Positions 20,764 through 30,115 of a DNA stretch of 64,000 nucleotides are shown piece after piece. How positions within the stretch are numbered: the stretch's first letter is position 1; each line of letters starts with the position of its first letter. The position numbers and the translations under genes are program-made. The notes below the pieces were generated by a model. It worked only from the letters and a program-made list of their open reading frames with translations. It did no database searches and was not told the origin of the DNA. Source of the stretch: Thalassoglobus sp. JC818 (lineage in GTDB: Bacteria; Planctomycetota; Planctomycetia; Planctomycetales; Planctomycetaceae); contig NZ_JBFEFI010000008.1 in the NCBI RefSeq assembly GCF_040717535.1, positions 62,001 to 126,000 on the forward strand. The letters are read 5' to 3'.

Positions 20764-23700
20764 ATGAAAAGAGAGTTCTCCAAATCTTTCTCCAGAGTGT
20801 TCTTCCTCGTGTTGGCAGGAGCATTTCTGGCGTTTGCAAGTTCATATTCGGCAGCGGAAAAAGAAGGGGACGCCTCATCCCCATCTGCACCTGAGGTGAT
20901 CACAACGATTACTTCCAGCGAAACCCAGCAAGCAGACCAAGTCCGCCCTGAGTTTCTGCAACCGGTTCCCGTCGATGCGGATGCTCCCGCCGTTTCGTTG
21001 CCGATTGAACCGAATCAGGGTGAGACGATTGTCTTTCTGGGAAACACTCTGGCTTCGCGGATGGAGCACTTCAACTTTTTCGAGACCGCACTGCAACAAC
21101 AGTTTCCGCAAAAGGAAATCACCTTTCGAAACATGGGATTCCCCGGACACACCCCCGCGTTTCGACCGGAAGCAGGCCGTCCAGATCCATGGGCTTTCCC
21201 AGGTGCAGAGAAGTTCCGACCGGAGATCAACGATCACCTCGGAATCGGCCACTATCCATCACCTGACGAATGGCTGACAATCATCAAAGCCAACACCATC
21301 GTGGCGTTCTTTGGATTCAACGAATCGTTCGATGGACTGGAAGGAGTCGAAAACTTCAAGAACGAACTCCGAGCATTTGTTGACCACACACTGTCACGCT
21401 CGTACGCGCAGAACGACACTCAACCGCCGCGATTGATTCTTGCAACTCCGATCGCGATGCAGCAGTTGAGCGGTTACTTCCTCCCGGATGCTGCCGAAAG
21501 AAACGAGATTCTCAAAGCTTACGCGGACGCAGTGAAAGAGGTCGCCAGCGAAAAAGGAGTTGGCTTCGTGGACCTGTTCACCCCGACACTTGAATGGTTC
21601 CAAAACACCGACGAACCACTCACGATCAACGGAGTTCATCTCTCCGAGGCGGGATATCAGAAGCTTGCACCTGTTCTCATGCAACAGTTGTTCGGCGAGC
21701 AAACTGCTCCCATCGAATCTGGCTCCGTTCTTCATCAGGCAGTCCAGGACAAGTCCTGGTTCTGGAGAAATGACTACCGCATGCTGAATGGCGTGCACGC
21801 TTACGGTCGACGTTGGGCTCCTTACGGAAACTACAACTACCCTGAAGAAATTGAAAAAATCCGCCAGATGACGGTCCTTCGCGATCAAAACATCTGGGCA
21901 ATCGCACAAGGACGTTCATCAACACTCGATGTCGATGATTCCCAAACCCGACCACTCTCCCCGGTTGAGACGAACTACCAGGTCAGCGAGAAGAACGGAT
22001 CGCTCGACTTTCTCAAGACCGAGGAACAAGCCAAAGCCACGTTCACGCTTCCGGACGGCTATGACGTTTCACTGTTCGCATCGGAACAGGAGTTCCCGAA
22101 CCTCGGGAATCCCGCGCAAATGCGATTCGACAACAAAGGCCGGCTGTGGGTCTCAACACTGCCGAGTTACCCGCACTACAAACCGGGTGACACCAAACCC
22201 AACGACATGCTGTTGATCTACGAAGACACAAACGGAGACGGTCGAGCTGACAAAGAGACTGTCTTCGCCGATGGTCTTCACATGCCCATCGGATTCGAGT
22301 TCGGCCCGGAAGGCGTTTACCTTTCACAAGAGCCCTACCTCGTGCTGCTCAAAGACAACGACGGAGACGACCGGGCTGACGAAACGATTTACTTGCTGGA
22401 TGGTTTCGACCCGCACGACACACACCACGCCATCTCAGCCTTCGACGTCGACAACGGCGGCGGGATCTATATGTGCGAAGGCCGCTTCCTCCATTCCCAA
22501 GTCGAAACCCCTTGGGGACCGGAACGCATGACCGATGGTGGAGTCTGGCGATTCGACCCTGCTTCCTGGAAAGTCGAACGTGTGATGCAGTCAGATGTCT
22601 CCAATCCATGGGGCGTCGCACATGATGAATACGGTCAGACCTTCGTCAACGACGCTTCGGGTGGATCTCAATACTGGATGCTCGGCTACTCGCTGAAAAT
22701 TCCTCACGCCGATGAAATTCCGAAAGTTTCGAAGTTCAACTACGAACACCACACTCGCCCCACCTCCGGCGCCGAATTCCTGCACTCGCGGCATTTCCCC
22801 GAAGAGGTTCAAGGCGACTACATGTATGCCAACAGCATCGGATTCCTCGGCATCAAACAGTATCAGGTGGTCGAAGACGGGGCCGAGATTAAAGGCAAGT
22901 TTCGTCAGGACCTACTGCAGTCCACCGATGGAAACTTCCGACCATGTGACCTCGAAGTCGCTCCCGACGGAAGCTTGTACTTCATCGACTGGCACAACAC
23001 CCTGATCGGACACATGCAGCACAGCGCTCGCGATCCGCTGCGAAACTCCGAGTACGGTCGAATTTACCGAATTACACGAAACGGCTCCCCGCTCGTCACT
23101 CCACCAAACGTTGCAGGAGCATCGATCGAAGAGCTCTTCGAAAACATGAAGCTTCCCGAGCTGAACGCCCGCAAATGGTCGCACCGGGAACTCCGGGCCC
23201 GCGATAAGGAAGAAGTCCTCACTGCCGCCACGAAATTCGCGAGTGACAATACAGACGATGAACGCCTCGTCCTCGAAGCCCTCTGGGCCACATGGGGCCA
23301 GCAGTCACCTTCACTCGAACTGCTCAATGCATGCCTTACAGCCCAGGACCATCGCGTCCGATCCGCTGCAGTTCGAATCGTCAGGCACTGTCTGCACTTG
23401 CTCGATCATCCAGAAACCTACCTGATGCAGGCTTCCACTGACGAGCACCCTCGAGTTCGACTCGAAGCCCTCGCTGCTGCTACCTGGCTGGGAGGATCGC
23501 AGGGTGCTGAAATCACCTTGTCTGTCGCCACTCAACCCACAGATCGCTGGATTCGCAATGCACTCAACAGTGCGATGTACACACTCAAGCCAGAAGTAGA
23601 AGACCTGCTCGCCGCGGGTCGGTTTGAATCTGTTGACTTGTCAGTCAATCCAGAACAACTCTTGGCATCCAAACTCGAGGGAGCCTTCAAACCCAAGGAC

Positions 23701-24729
23701 TACAGCACGAAGTCGCAGAAACTTAAAGACAAAGACTTCCGACGTGTTTACGAAGTGGGCCAAACAGTCTTTTATTCAGAAGGCTCCTGTGCGACCTGCC
23801 ATCGCGATCACGGTGAAGGGATCACCAGAATTTATCCGCCTCTCGCAGGAAGTGAATGGGTCAACGGGGAGCCAGATCGGCTCATCAAGCTGACCCTGCA
23901 CGGGATCTGGGGAAAGATTCAGGTTCGCGGACAAGTCTTCGAGCCGACGCAAGGTGTCCCTCCCATGACTGCACTGGGGCACATGTTCACCGATGCAGAA
24001 ATCGCTAGCGTACTCACCTACGTACGCAACAGCTGGGGCAATGACGCTTCTGAAATCACCGTCGACCAGGTCAAGAAGATCCGGGAAGAGACACGAAGTC
24101 GTCGCAAATTCTACAGCCCCGAAGAGCTCATCGAGATGCATCCGTTCCCGGAAGGCAGCCGACCATCACTCGCTGAAGATCAGCTCAAGAACGAAGTACT
24201 GGAGCAACAGCTACTCTCAGAATCGGTTGCTCAACTCGTTCAAGATGCCTGGAAATCTGGCGATGCACTTGAAGGGGCGAAGATTTTCTATCAGGAGAAA
24301 ACCGCCTGTGCGACCTGCCATGACGCACAGGAAGATTTCCAACTCGGACCAGAATTGACCGCCGCTCGAGAAGGCCTGACTGACGAGTTCCTGATTGAGT
24401 CAATTCTGCAACCGTCGAAGTCGATCTTGAAAGGCTATCAGTCTGTCACCGTCATCACCGACGATGGCCGATTCACCTCAGGCTACCTCGTTGAACAGAA
24501 CGACAAAAAAATCGTTCTGAGCATCGCTGCCGAAAAAGGAAAGCTTCGCGAAATCCCCGCCGACCAGATCGACGAGATCATCGCTTCTCCTCTCTCGACA
24601 ATGCCTGCCGGGCTCGTCCGGTCACTCGCTGACCGAGAAGAGTTCCTGAATCTGGCTCGATTCGTTTTGGAGGTCAACAAAGGCGGTAAACGAAAACTGC
24701 GTGCACTCAAGCGAGAAGTCGTTCAGTAA
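20764..24729 (+). CDS. Secreted PVC-type haem-binding dehydrogenase with SGNH-like domain
   Basis: A 1321-residue exported protein; the ATG at 20764 gives a signal peptide (MKREFSKSF, then VFFLVLAGAFLAFASS). Domains in order: SGNH/GDSL hydrolase-like fold (about 70-330, FLGNTLASRMEHF and GVHLSEAGYQKL); a PVC-type six-bladed propeller dehydrogenase domain (about 420-780, beginning FTLPDGYDVSLFASEQEF); a HEAT-like helical segment (about 790-950); a cytochrome c domain with CATCH at 1009-1013; and the planctomycete haem-binding domain with CATCH at 1182-1186. In the SGNH block the nucleophile motif reads GNT instead of GDS. Probably oxidises a sugar in the periplasm or at the surface and passes electrons through the two haems. 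It follows the sugar cluster on the same strand. Confidence 0.88.
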   Translation: MKREFSKSFSRVFFLVLAGAFLAFASSYSAAEKEGDASSPSAPEVITTITSSETQQADQVRPEFLQPVPVDADAPAVSLPIEPNQGETIVFLGNTLASRMEHFNFFETALQQQFPQKEITFRNMGFPGHTPAFRPEAGRPDPWAFPGAEKFRPEINDHLGIGHYPSPDEWLTIIKANTIVAFFGFNESFDGLEGVENFKNELRAFVDHTLSRSYAQNDTQPPRLILATPIAMQQLSGYFLPDAAERNEILKAYADAVKEVASEKGVGFVDLFTPTLEWFQNTDEPLTINGVHLSEAGYQKLAPVLMQQLFGEQTAPIESGSVLHQAVQDKSWFWRNDYRMLNGVHAYGRRWAPYGNYNYPEEIEKIRQMTVLRDQNIWAIAQGRSSTLDVDDSQTRPLSPVETNYQVSEKNGSLDFLKTEEQAKATFTLPDGYDVSLFASEQEFPNLGNPAQMRFDNKGRLWVSTLPSYPHYKPGDTKPNDMLLIYEDTNGDGRADKETVFADGLHMPIGFEFGPEGVYLSQEPYLVLLKDNDGDDRADETIYLLDGFDPHDTHHAISAFDVDNGGGIYMCEGRFLHSQVETPWGPERMTDGGVWRFDPASWKVERVMQSDVSNPWGVAHDEYGQTFVNDASGGSQYWMLGYSLKIPHADEIPKVSKFNYEHHTRPTSGAEFLHSRHFPEEVQGDYMYANSIGFLGIKQYQVVEDGAEIKGKFRQDLLQSTDGNFRPCDLEVAPDGSLYFIDWHNTLIGHMQHSARDPLRNSEYGRIYRITRNGSPLVTPPNVAGASIEELFENMKLPELNARKWSHRELRARDKEEVLTAATKFASDNTDDERLVLEALWATWGQQSPSLELLNACLTAQDHRVRSAAVRIVRHCLHLLDHPETYLMQASTDEHPRVRLEALAAATWLGGSQGAEITLSVATQPTDRWIRNALNSAMYTLKPEVEDLLAAGRFESVDLSVNPEQLLASKLEGAFKPKDYSTKSQKLKDKDFRRVYEVGQTVFYSEGSCATCHRDHGEGITRIYPPLAGSEWVNGEPDRLIKLTLHGIWGKIQVRGQVFEPTQGVPPMTALGHMFTDAEIASVLTYVRNSWGNDASEITVDQVKKIREETRSRRKFYSPEELIEMHPFPEGSRPSLAEDQLKNEVLEQQLLSESVAQLVQDAWKSGDALEGAKIFYQEKTACATCHDAQEDFQLGPELTAAREGLTDEFLIESILQPSKSILKGYQSVTVITDDGRFTSGYLVEQNDKKIVLSIAAEKGKLREIPADQIDEIIASPLSTMPAGLVRSLADREEFLNLARFVLEVNKGGKRKLRALKREVVQ

Positions 24730-24796
24730 CTGCGTCGCAGTCAATCGATTCAGCATCGCCCTGCAAACGTTAGCTGAATGAATACGAACGCTGCCT

Positions 24797-24828
24797 CGAT
24801 TCCGTTGCAGTGACATGCAACGGAATCG
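24797..24828 (+). terminator. Strong hairpin between convergent genes
   Basis: A perfect 13-bp inverted repeat (left arm 24797-24809, right arm 24816-24828, 6-nt loop GTGACA) lies 67 nt after the haem dehydrogenase stop and 72 nt beyond the end of the convergent SRPBCC gene. The stem is GC-balanced and very stable. No U tract follows on either strand. It probably ends or protects transcripts from both sides. Confidence 0.65.
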
Positions 24829-24900
24829 GCCGGCTTTGCTGAGATCGAATAACGATCCGTAAATCATTGTGAGGGCTACCAGGCATCGGACGCTTCGCGA

Positions 24901-25386
24901 TTAGCCCGCCAAGAGCTCATCGATACGCCGATATCCCATCTCCATTGATTCAGTCATTCCGGTCGCAAGTGCGGCATCACGGGCCTCTCGTGATGGATAC
25001 TCAACCAGCGTGGCGACAGTTGTCTCTCCGCCGTGATCTTCAAAAGAGATGGTGACGACCGCTGAGTGACTCATGTCCTCTTCGGTGTGACCTCCTCCGT
25101 AGCATTCGTCCTGAACGATCTTTCGAAGCGGAGCGATTTCCCGAAACTCTCCGGATAATCCGAATTCCATCCCGTCGTCATCGTTTCGAAATCGGTTTTC
25201 GTATTTTCCACCGACTCGAAAATCCATCTCGCAGACGGGCATCGACCAGCCCGGTGGACCGAGCATCCACCGGCTCACCAAATCCGGCTCGGTGAACGTT
25301 TTCCAAACCGAATCGATCGTCGAGTCGAAACTTCTAACAACTTCAACCTGAGTTTCAACGGGTGTGCTTACAGCGGTTGTCTGCAT
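24901..25386 (-). CDS. SRPBCC / AHSA1-domain protein
   Basis: START-fold (Bet v1-like) protein of 161 residues in the AHSA1/CalC group, which binds small hydrophobic ligands in a deep cavity; many members are uncharacterised. Family marks are the opening ligand-fold strand EVVRSFDSTIDSVWKTFTEP, the LVSRWMLGPPGW loop, GGKYENRFR and the C-terminal long helix (DAALATGMTESMEMGYRRIDELL). It is divergent from a YafY/WYL regulator, a pairing seen in many bacteria, so it is probably controlled by that regulator. The start at 25386 follows a purine-rich GAGAG stretch. No enzymatic function can be assigned. Confidence 0.88.
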   Translation of the reverse strand: MQTTAVSTPVETQVEVVRSFDSTIDSVWKTFTEPDLVSRWMLGPPGWSMPVCEMDFRVGGKYENRFRNDDDGMEFGLSGEFREIAPLRKIVQDECYGGGHTEEDMSHSAVVTISFEDHGGETTVATLVEYPSREARDAALATGMTESMEMGYRRIDELLAG

Positions 25387-25608
25387 AGTTTTGCTCTCTC
25401 GTAAAGGCTCATGAACGTGATGGTATAGATTCTCAGACCGCCCACCGAATTCGTCCCCGAATGGACGCCTGCTGCCAGGCTCTCACTTCGCGAAAAGGTC
25501 ACTGGGCCGATCGCATGCAAGAACTTTACAGAGCCCTCCTGACACCGTACTGTCAGCAGACTGTCAGGATTGAAAAGTTTCGCCCTATCCCGTTCCTTGA
25601 GACGCCGC

Positions 25609-26310
25609 ATGCGACGAGCCGACCGTCTGTTTAGAATTGTTGAGTACCTGAAAACGCGTCGAGAGGCTGTGACAGGCGAAGAAATCGCTCAAGAAATGGA
25701 AATCGGCGTTCGCACGGTCTACCGAGACATTGCCGATTTGAAAGCCTCCGGCGTCCCAATTATCGGCGAAGCAGGAGTTGGCTATCTGCTCAGCAAGGAC
25801 TATCTCGTCAAGCCGCTCATGTTCAATGTCGACGAGTTGGATGCCCTGACTCTCGGAGCACAGATGGTCGAGAGTTGGGGCGACTCTGCCCTCGCCCACT
25901 CAGCCAGACGAGCGATTGAAAAGATCACAGCTGTCCTGCCAGCTTCTCTCGCCGAAGATGCCAACCGATCAGCAGCCTACGCCTGCTCAAGCCGCAGCAA
26001 GGTGCCAATCACAATTGACTTTGCAGCCCTGAGACGAGCCGTCCGCAACAAAAACTGGGTCGAAATCCAATACACCGACGAGTCGGGGAGGAAATCCCAA
26101 CGCCGCATTCGCCCGCTGTGTCTCGTCTTCATCGCACCAGTTTGGCTACTCGCTGCATGGTGTGAAACGCGCAAAGACTTCCGCGAATTCCGTGTGGATC
26201 GTATCACGAACCTGCAAATCACCAACGCGCAATTCACGAACGAATCCGGGAAGACGCTTAAGGATTTACAAGAGCAGAAATCCTCGAAGTTCACGCCAAT
26301 CAAATCGTAA
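25609..26310 (+). CDS. YafY-type HTH and WYL-domain transcriptional regulator
   Basis: DNA-binding regulator of 233 residues. The N-terminal HTH_11 winged helix covers residues 1-60 (RADRLFRIVEYLKTR, then TGEEIAQEMEIGVRTVYRDIADL) and the C-terminal WYL ligand-sensing domain about 140-215 (NWVEIQYTDESGR, then VFIAPVWLLAAWCETR with the variant WLL in place of WYL). I start at the ATG at 25609 because the upstream TTG at 25570 only adds an Arg-rich extension. Divergent from the SRPBCC gene across 222 nt, which should contain its operator. Ends with a basic, unstructured tail. Confidence 0.9.
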   Translation: MRRADRLFRIVEYLKTRREAVTGEEIAQEMEIGVRTVYRDIADLKASGVPIIGEAGVGYLLSKDYLVKPLMFNVDELDALTLGAQMVESWGDSALAHSARRAIEKITAVLPASLAEDANRSAAYACSSRSKVPITIDFAALRRAVRNKNWVEIQYTDESGRKSQRRIRPLCLVFIAPVWLLAAWCETRKDFREFRVDRITNLQITNAQFTNESGKTLKDLQEQKSSKFTPIKS

Positions 26311-26532
26311 CGCGGCGCCGCCTCTGAAGCAGTCGGGATGTCCACCACCTTGTGGTGACAACAAAAAAAAGCGCAAACCATTCTCGCGGAACGATGTGCG
26401 TCTTCGATTCTTCAAGTCGGAGCAACTACAGATCTTTGTCGCTCCTCAAGGGACTCCCCACTGTACGGTATTTGTTTTAGAAGTGACCCCGGTGCTGAAT
26501 ACTGCGAACAGGTCCGTTCTCAGTTCGCCTTG

Positions 26533-27501
26533 TCAGTTCATGTACTTACCCAGAAAACCAAGAACCTTTTCTGGATTCCGACCGAACCAATTGTAGCCAT
26601 CTTTGAATCGTCGGGTCGTGTCCTCGATCCAGACCAGTTCCTTGTCTTTGCTCGCCAGCAAATCAAAAGTCTTCTGGCCATCCTCAGGCTTTGTCCAGAT
26701 GTCTTCGCGAACCTGCCACATCAACACCGGCAAAGTGACTGCCGGTGCCCAGAGATAGCCGCCCATGTCGGCGGCAGGGAATCCTCCCAGCTTCAACAGT
26801 TCCAGATCGATGAGTTCCTGATACTGGCTAATACCTTGCCGTTTCGAGAACGCCTCAAAGATGGCCGTCATGTTTGGGACCAGCGGGCTGCACATGCACA
26901 ACACGTTTTTGAACAATTCCGGGTGCTTGGAAATTGCGGCGTACTGAGAGACCCCGCCCAGACATTGGCTGTATAGTGCGACCTTCATCTTGCTCAGCCG
27001 GGGATGCTGGTCGACATACTTCTTCACGCCCACACAGTCCCGCCATTCCCATTGCCCAATTCCACAGACGCCATTGTTCGCTGCACCGCTGTTGCCGTGA
27101 TTGCGGAAGTCGTAGGTCAGCACGTTGTAACCAGCATCGGTCAGATGCTTGTATTGAATCACGAAGTCGATTTCAGCATCGTCGAAGTTGCTCCACGGCT
27201 CGCCAAAATGCCCGGGAAATCCGGCACGGCACATAGGCAATGCATGATTGAAGATGACTAGCTTGTCGCTTTCACCTCCTTTTGCAGGGATGTACCAAGC
27301 TTCGAGCGGAGTGCCATCGTCTGATGGGATGACAAGATCAGACCAACCCGTCATTCCGTATGCATCCGGAGTCTTGAAGATGAAGCTCCGTGGAGTTTTT
27401 ACGATCGCAGCGAGAGCTTTGACTTTTGCATGATCCTCTTGAGAGATCGCTTTGAGTTGCTCATTGGCTTTCGCCATTCGTTCTTCTGAAATTCGACTCA
27501 T
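26533..27501 (-). CDS. Alpha/beta hydrolase with cysteine in the nucleophile elbow
   Basis: A 322-residue alpha/beta-hydrolase fold protein of unknown substrate, without a signal peptide. The core is visible: an NHALP oxyanion segment after strand 3, TYDFRNHGNS before helix B, and a nucleophile elbow YSQCLGG in which the usual G-x-S-x-G reads S-Q-C-L-G, making Cys180 the candidate nucleophile as in dienelactone hydrolases. Asp267 (REDIW) is in the place of the catalytic acid. The usual catalytic His after the last strand is not evident: that region reads EDTTRRFKDGYNWF. It may be a diverged esterase or an inactive fold. It is divergent from an AraC-family regulator that probably controls it. 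Confidence 0.85.
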   Translation of the reverse strand: MSRISEERMAKANEQLKAISQEDHAKVKALAAIVKTPRSFIFKTPDAYGMTGWSDLVIPSDDGTPLEAWYIPAKGGESDKLVIFNHALPMCRAGFPGHFGEPWSNFDDAEIDFVIQYKHLTDAGYNVLTYDFRNHGNSGAANNGVCGIGQWEWRDCVGVKKYVDQHPRLSKMKVALYSQCLGGVSQYAAISKHPELFKNVLCMCSPLVPNMTAIFEAFSKRQGISQYQELIDLELLKLGGFPAADMGGYLWAPAVTLPVLMWQVREDIWTKPEDGQKTFDLLASKDKELVWIEDTTRRFKDGYNWFGRNPEKVLGFLGKYMN

Positions 27502-27712
27502 GGCTTGGCCTCCCTAGTTTTGAAATCAATCAGCGGTATCGCTTTGTCTAAGAATTCTACAGAGATGAACATCGCTCTGTCAGGGTCCATTCCTCCGAAT
27601 CTCTTGCCTATTCCTACACACAACGCATCTTTCGAGGCTTTGTTTGCGGTGTTATCTCTACTATTCTTCCACAGAACTGGAAAGACATGAATCGACAGCA
27701 GGCCAGCAATTC

Positions 27713-28573
27713 ATGACGAACATGCAAAAACTCATTGACCTTGCAAAGCCACTGATCACATGCGATGGATTCATCGACACTCGAATCAATCGAGCTCGAC
27801 TGTTTCGCACGACCACTCCGATCCTTCGGCAACCGATCCTGTACGAAAGCTGGATTGTCGCCAACCTTCAGGGACGTAAGACCCTCTACTACTCGGACCG
27901 AACGATACAGTACGATGACAATTCAATCCTCTGCGTGACGTCGGGAAGTCCGGTGGAGTGTGCAGTAGATGCGTCACAAGAAAACCCCTTGATTGCTGTC
28001 GTGATCGATGTGCGTTTCGAAGAACTGATGAGCCTCTCAGCCCGGATGATGACTACAAAAGGGGCGAAACACACACCACCGCGCACAGTCGATATCTTTC
28101 CTTTCACTCATGATCTCAAAGAGGTCTATGGAAGACTGCTAGCGGCGCTTCACTCACCAAGTGACGCCGCGATTTTGGGTGAGTCACTCGTGCTGGAAGT
28201 CATGTACCGCGTGCTACAGAACGGCTTGGCCGATTCGCTGTCGTCAATTGCTTCAAATCGCAATTCAGCTTCGATCCTCCAGGCTCTCCGAATCATCAAC
28301 GAATCTTATACCGAGGAGCTGATTGTCGAACACCTTGCCGAACGTGTAGCGATGAGCGTGTCTGCGTTTCATCAGCATTTTCGTAAGATCACGTCCGACT
28401 CCCCGTTGCAGTACATCAAGGGAGTCCGGCTCACGAAGGCTCGCCAAATGATACAAAGCGGTTCAATAACCGTCAGCGAGGTGGCCCGAAAAGTCGGCTA
28501 TGAAAGCCCGTCGCAGTTCAGTCGAGAATACAAACGATACTTTGGACTCTCGCCTACCGAGGACCGAACATAA
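27713..28573 (+). CDS. AraC-family regulator with AraC_N-type effector domain
   Basis: A 286-residue regulator. The N-terminal half (about 20-165: TPILRQPILYESWIVANLQG, then VTSGSPVECAVDASQENPL) is the PF06719-type effector domain found in regulators beside aldehyde- or alcohol-handling enzymes. The C-terminal half has two HTH motifs (LIVEHLAERVAMSVSAFHQHF and ITVSEVARKVGYESPSQFSREY). I place the start at the ATG at 27713; an upstream frame from 27644 adds 23 residues of unlikely leader. Divergent from the alpha/beta hydrolase gene (211-nt intergenic), so local control of that enzyme is expected. Transcription probably stops at the hairpin overlapping its stop codon. Confidence 0.92.
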   Translation: MTNMQKLIDLAKPLITCDGFIDTRINRARLFRTTTPILRQPILYESWIVANLQGRKTLYYSDRTIQYDDNSILCVTSGSPVECAVDASQENPLIAVVIDVRFEELMSLSARMMTTKGAKHTPPRTVDIFPFTHDLKEVYGRLLAALHSPSDAAILGESLVLEVMYRVLQNGLADSLSSIASNRNSASILQALRIINESYTEELIVEHLAERVAMSVSAFHQHFRKITSDSPLQYIKGVRLTKARQMIQSGSITVSEVARKVGYESPSQFSREYKRYFGLSPTEDRT

Positions 28574-28586
28574 GCATTCTCGGTCC
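28561..28586 (+). terminator. Hairpin overlapping the AraC stop codon
   Basis: A 7-bp perfect inverted repeat (GGACCGA at 28561-28567, TCGGTCC at 28580-28586) encloses the TAA stop at 28571. AT-rich sequence follows without a clean U tract. It probably ends or protects the AraC mRNA. Confidence 0.4.
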
Positions 28587-28614
28587 TAAATACTGAGCAT
28601 TCTTCAAGTTTGAT

Positions 28615-28636
28615 CTGGGTCACTGAATTGACCCAG
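28615..28636 (-). terminator. Hairpin behind tRNA-Pro
   Basis: A perfect 8-bp inverted repeat (CTGGGTCA at 28615-28622, TGACCCAG at 28629-28636) with a 6-nt loop lies 6 nt beyond the tRNA 3' end on the minus strand. It is the likely transcript end or processing structure for the tRNA. Confidence 0.5.
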
Positions 28637-28639
28637 GTT

Positions 28640-28716
<77 letters not shown>

Positions 28717-28834
28717 TGTGGTGGTGGACAAAGGATAGGCAGAGAAGGTTCGTCTCGTCAATCAAACATGACGGCTGAATTTGCGAAAATCGACGAAGAT
28801 GCAATCTCTGCCGAAGCTCGACGGGAATTCATCG

Positions 28835-29308
28835 TCAAGTTTCGATCGGTTCGTATTGAGCGGTCAGTTTTTCGACGGCGATGTCGGGACTCATGTTGAA
28901 CAAGGCTTTGCCACCGGTGCCCCAGACGCCGTCCTGATAGTGGAAAACTGCCGAAGCGTCTCGGATATCGCCGACAGCTGCGATGTCTTCCATGTCTCCT
29001 CCCTCGATTGCCTCAAAATGGATTTCGACAGAGGAGAAGGCGGTGAGGAGATTCGTGTTGCGATCTCGAGCGAAGTAGACGGGGTCTTTCCAGTCGCACT
29101 CAGTCCATCGGAGTCCGCGTGGTTTCCCTTGAGCAGCTGCGAGTTCGAAGAATTTGGCTTCCAGAACTTCTCGCCGGACGCGAAATAGATCAATCGCCCG
29201 CTGCGTTTCTTTCGATCGAATCCATTCGACGAACGCGGGAGCTTTGATCAGCATGATCACCAGCAACAATACGAGGGATCCAACGATCCAGTAAAACATC
29301 AAACTCAA
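28835..29308 (-). CDS. Membrane-anchored hypothetical protein
   Basis: A 157-residue protein that I do not recognise by name. Residues 3-22 (LMFYWIVGSLVLLLVIML) form one N-terminal transmembrane anchor. The rest is a soluble domain with a helical linker (residues 30-58, Arg/Glu rich) and a beta-rich C-terminal part containing WTECDWKDPVYFARDR, LTAFSSVEIHFEAIEGGDME and a final AVFHYQDGVWGTGG block. The strand pattern and the well-formed frame suggest a real protein. It is separated from the universal stress protein by 69 nt on the same strand and may share its transcript. Function unknown. Confidence 0.75.
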   Translation of the reverse strand: MSLMFYWIVGSLVLLLVIMLIKAPAFVEWIRSKETQRAIDLFRVRREVLEAKFFELAAAQGKPRGLRWTECDWKDPVYFARDRNTNLLTAFSSVEIHFEAIEGGDMEDIAAVGDIRDASAVFHYQDGVWGTGGKALFNMSPDIAVEKLTAQYEPIET

Positions 29309-29377
29309 GCCTCAAAAGTTTTCGAAGTTCATCTTTCAACGCGATTCTCAAGCAGAGCGAGCAGACCGTCGCAACTA

Positions 29378-29845
29378 TCAGGGCATGACAAAATCATGTC
29401 CCTCCGGGCGGACCGTCAACACTGGACAGGTTGCTTTCCGTACGACTTTCTCTGCCACGCTTCCCATCAACGCCTGAACGAGACCGGATCGACCATGCGT
29501 CCCGATCACGATCATGTCGATGTCCTGCTCTTTCGCATATCGAATGATTTCCAGGAAAGGTGTTCCGGTCACGACAACTCGCTCGATGTCCACGCCCTTC
29601 GCCATTTCAGGTGATGGAAGTGACTCAATGGCTCGCCGTGAACTCTCTGCCAGTTCCTGAAAATACGGAGGAGAAAGCGCGGTCGCCATGCCCGGTTCCG
29701 GAACGATCGGATAGAGATCTTCGACGACGTTGATCAGGTGAACTTTGGCTTCAAACTTCCGAGCGAATTCGCACCCATACCGCAGAGCGTGTTGACTGAA
29801 CTCGCTGAAATCCGTCGGAATCAGGATCTTCTTCAAGTTGATCAT
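29378..29845 (-). CDS. Universal stress protein (UspA family)
   Basis: A single-domain UspA-fold protein of 155 residues. The strand-1 motif KKILIPTDFSE and the ATP-binding signature GTHGRSGLVQALMGSVAEKV (residues about 118-137, the G-2x-G-9x-G-S/T pattern) are both intact, so nucleotide binding is expected. The family supports survival under starvation, oxidative or envelope stress, usually by an undefined mechanism. No second Usp domain or fused transporter is present. It lies on the minus strand with the small membrane-anchored protein downstream. Confidence 0.95.
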   Translation of the reverse strand: MINLKKILIPTDFSEFSQHALRYGCEFARKFEAKVHLINVVEDLYPIVPEPGMATALSPPYFQELAESSRRAIESLPSPEMAKGVDIERVVVTGTPFLEIIRYAKEQDIDMIVIGTHGRSGLVQALMGSVAEKVVRKATCPVLTVRPEGHDFVMP

Positions 29846-30115
29846 GGCTGCGCTTCCCTCAATCGAATCACAGATGGTTCGAACGACTTCATTTCAGATC
29901 AGTGAATGCCGTCCGCTCGTTGATTGACGTCGATGACTCCACGACACAAAGTCAACGATTCAATCACTGCCTCGATTTTACCAAACCTCAAGCTGAAGTT
30001 CTTCCATTTCAGCCATTCTCAGAATCGGGCAGAAAGATGCTGCGTCAATTCGAAGATCAAGACAGGGGAGTGCAAACTCGTCACGACGTACTGAGACGTT
30101 TCCGCACGTGATGCA

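Noticed and set aside
26347-26380. CACCAC-ctt-GTGGTG dyad followed by an A run as a terminator
   Set aside because: On the plus strand the run is A, and on the minus strand the T run precedes the hairpin, so neither orientation fits an intrinsic terminator.
29902-30111. 69-codon plus-strand frame between the stress protein and acpS
   Set aside because: No ribosome binding site or motif, and the composition looks like intergenic sequence.
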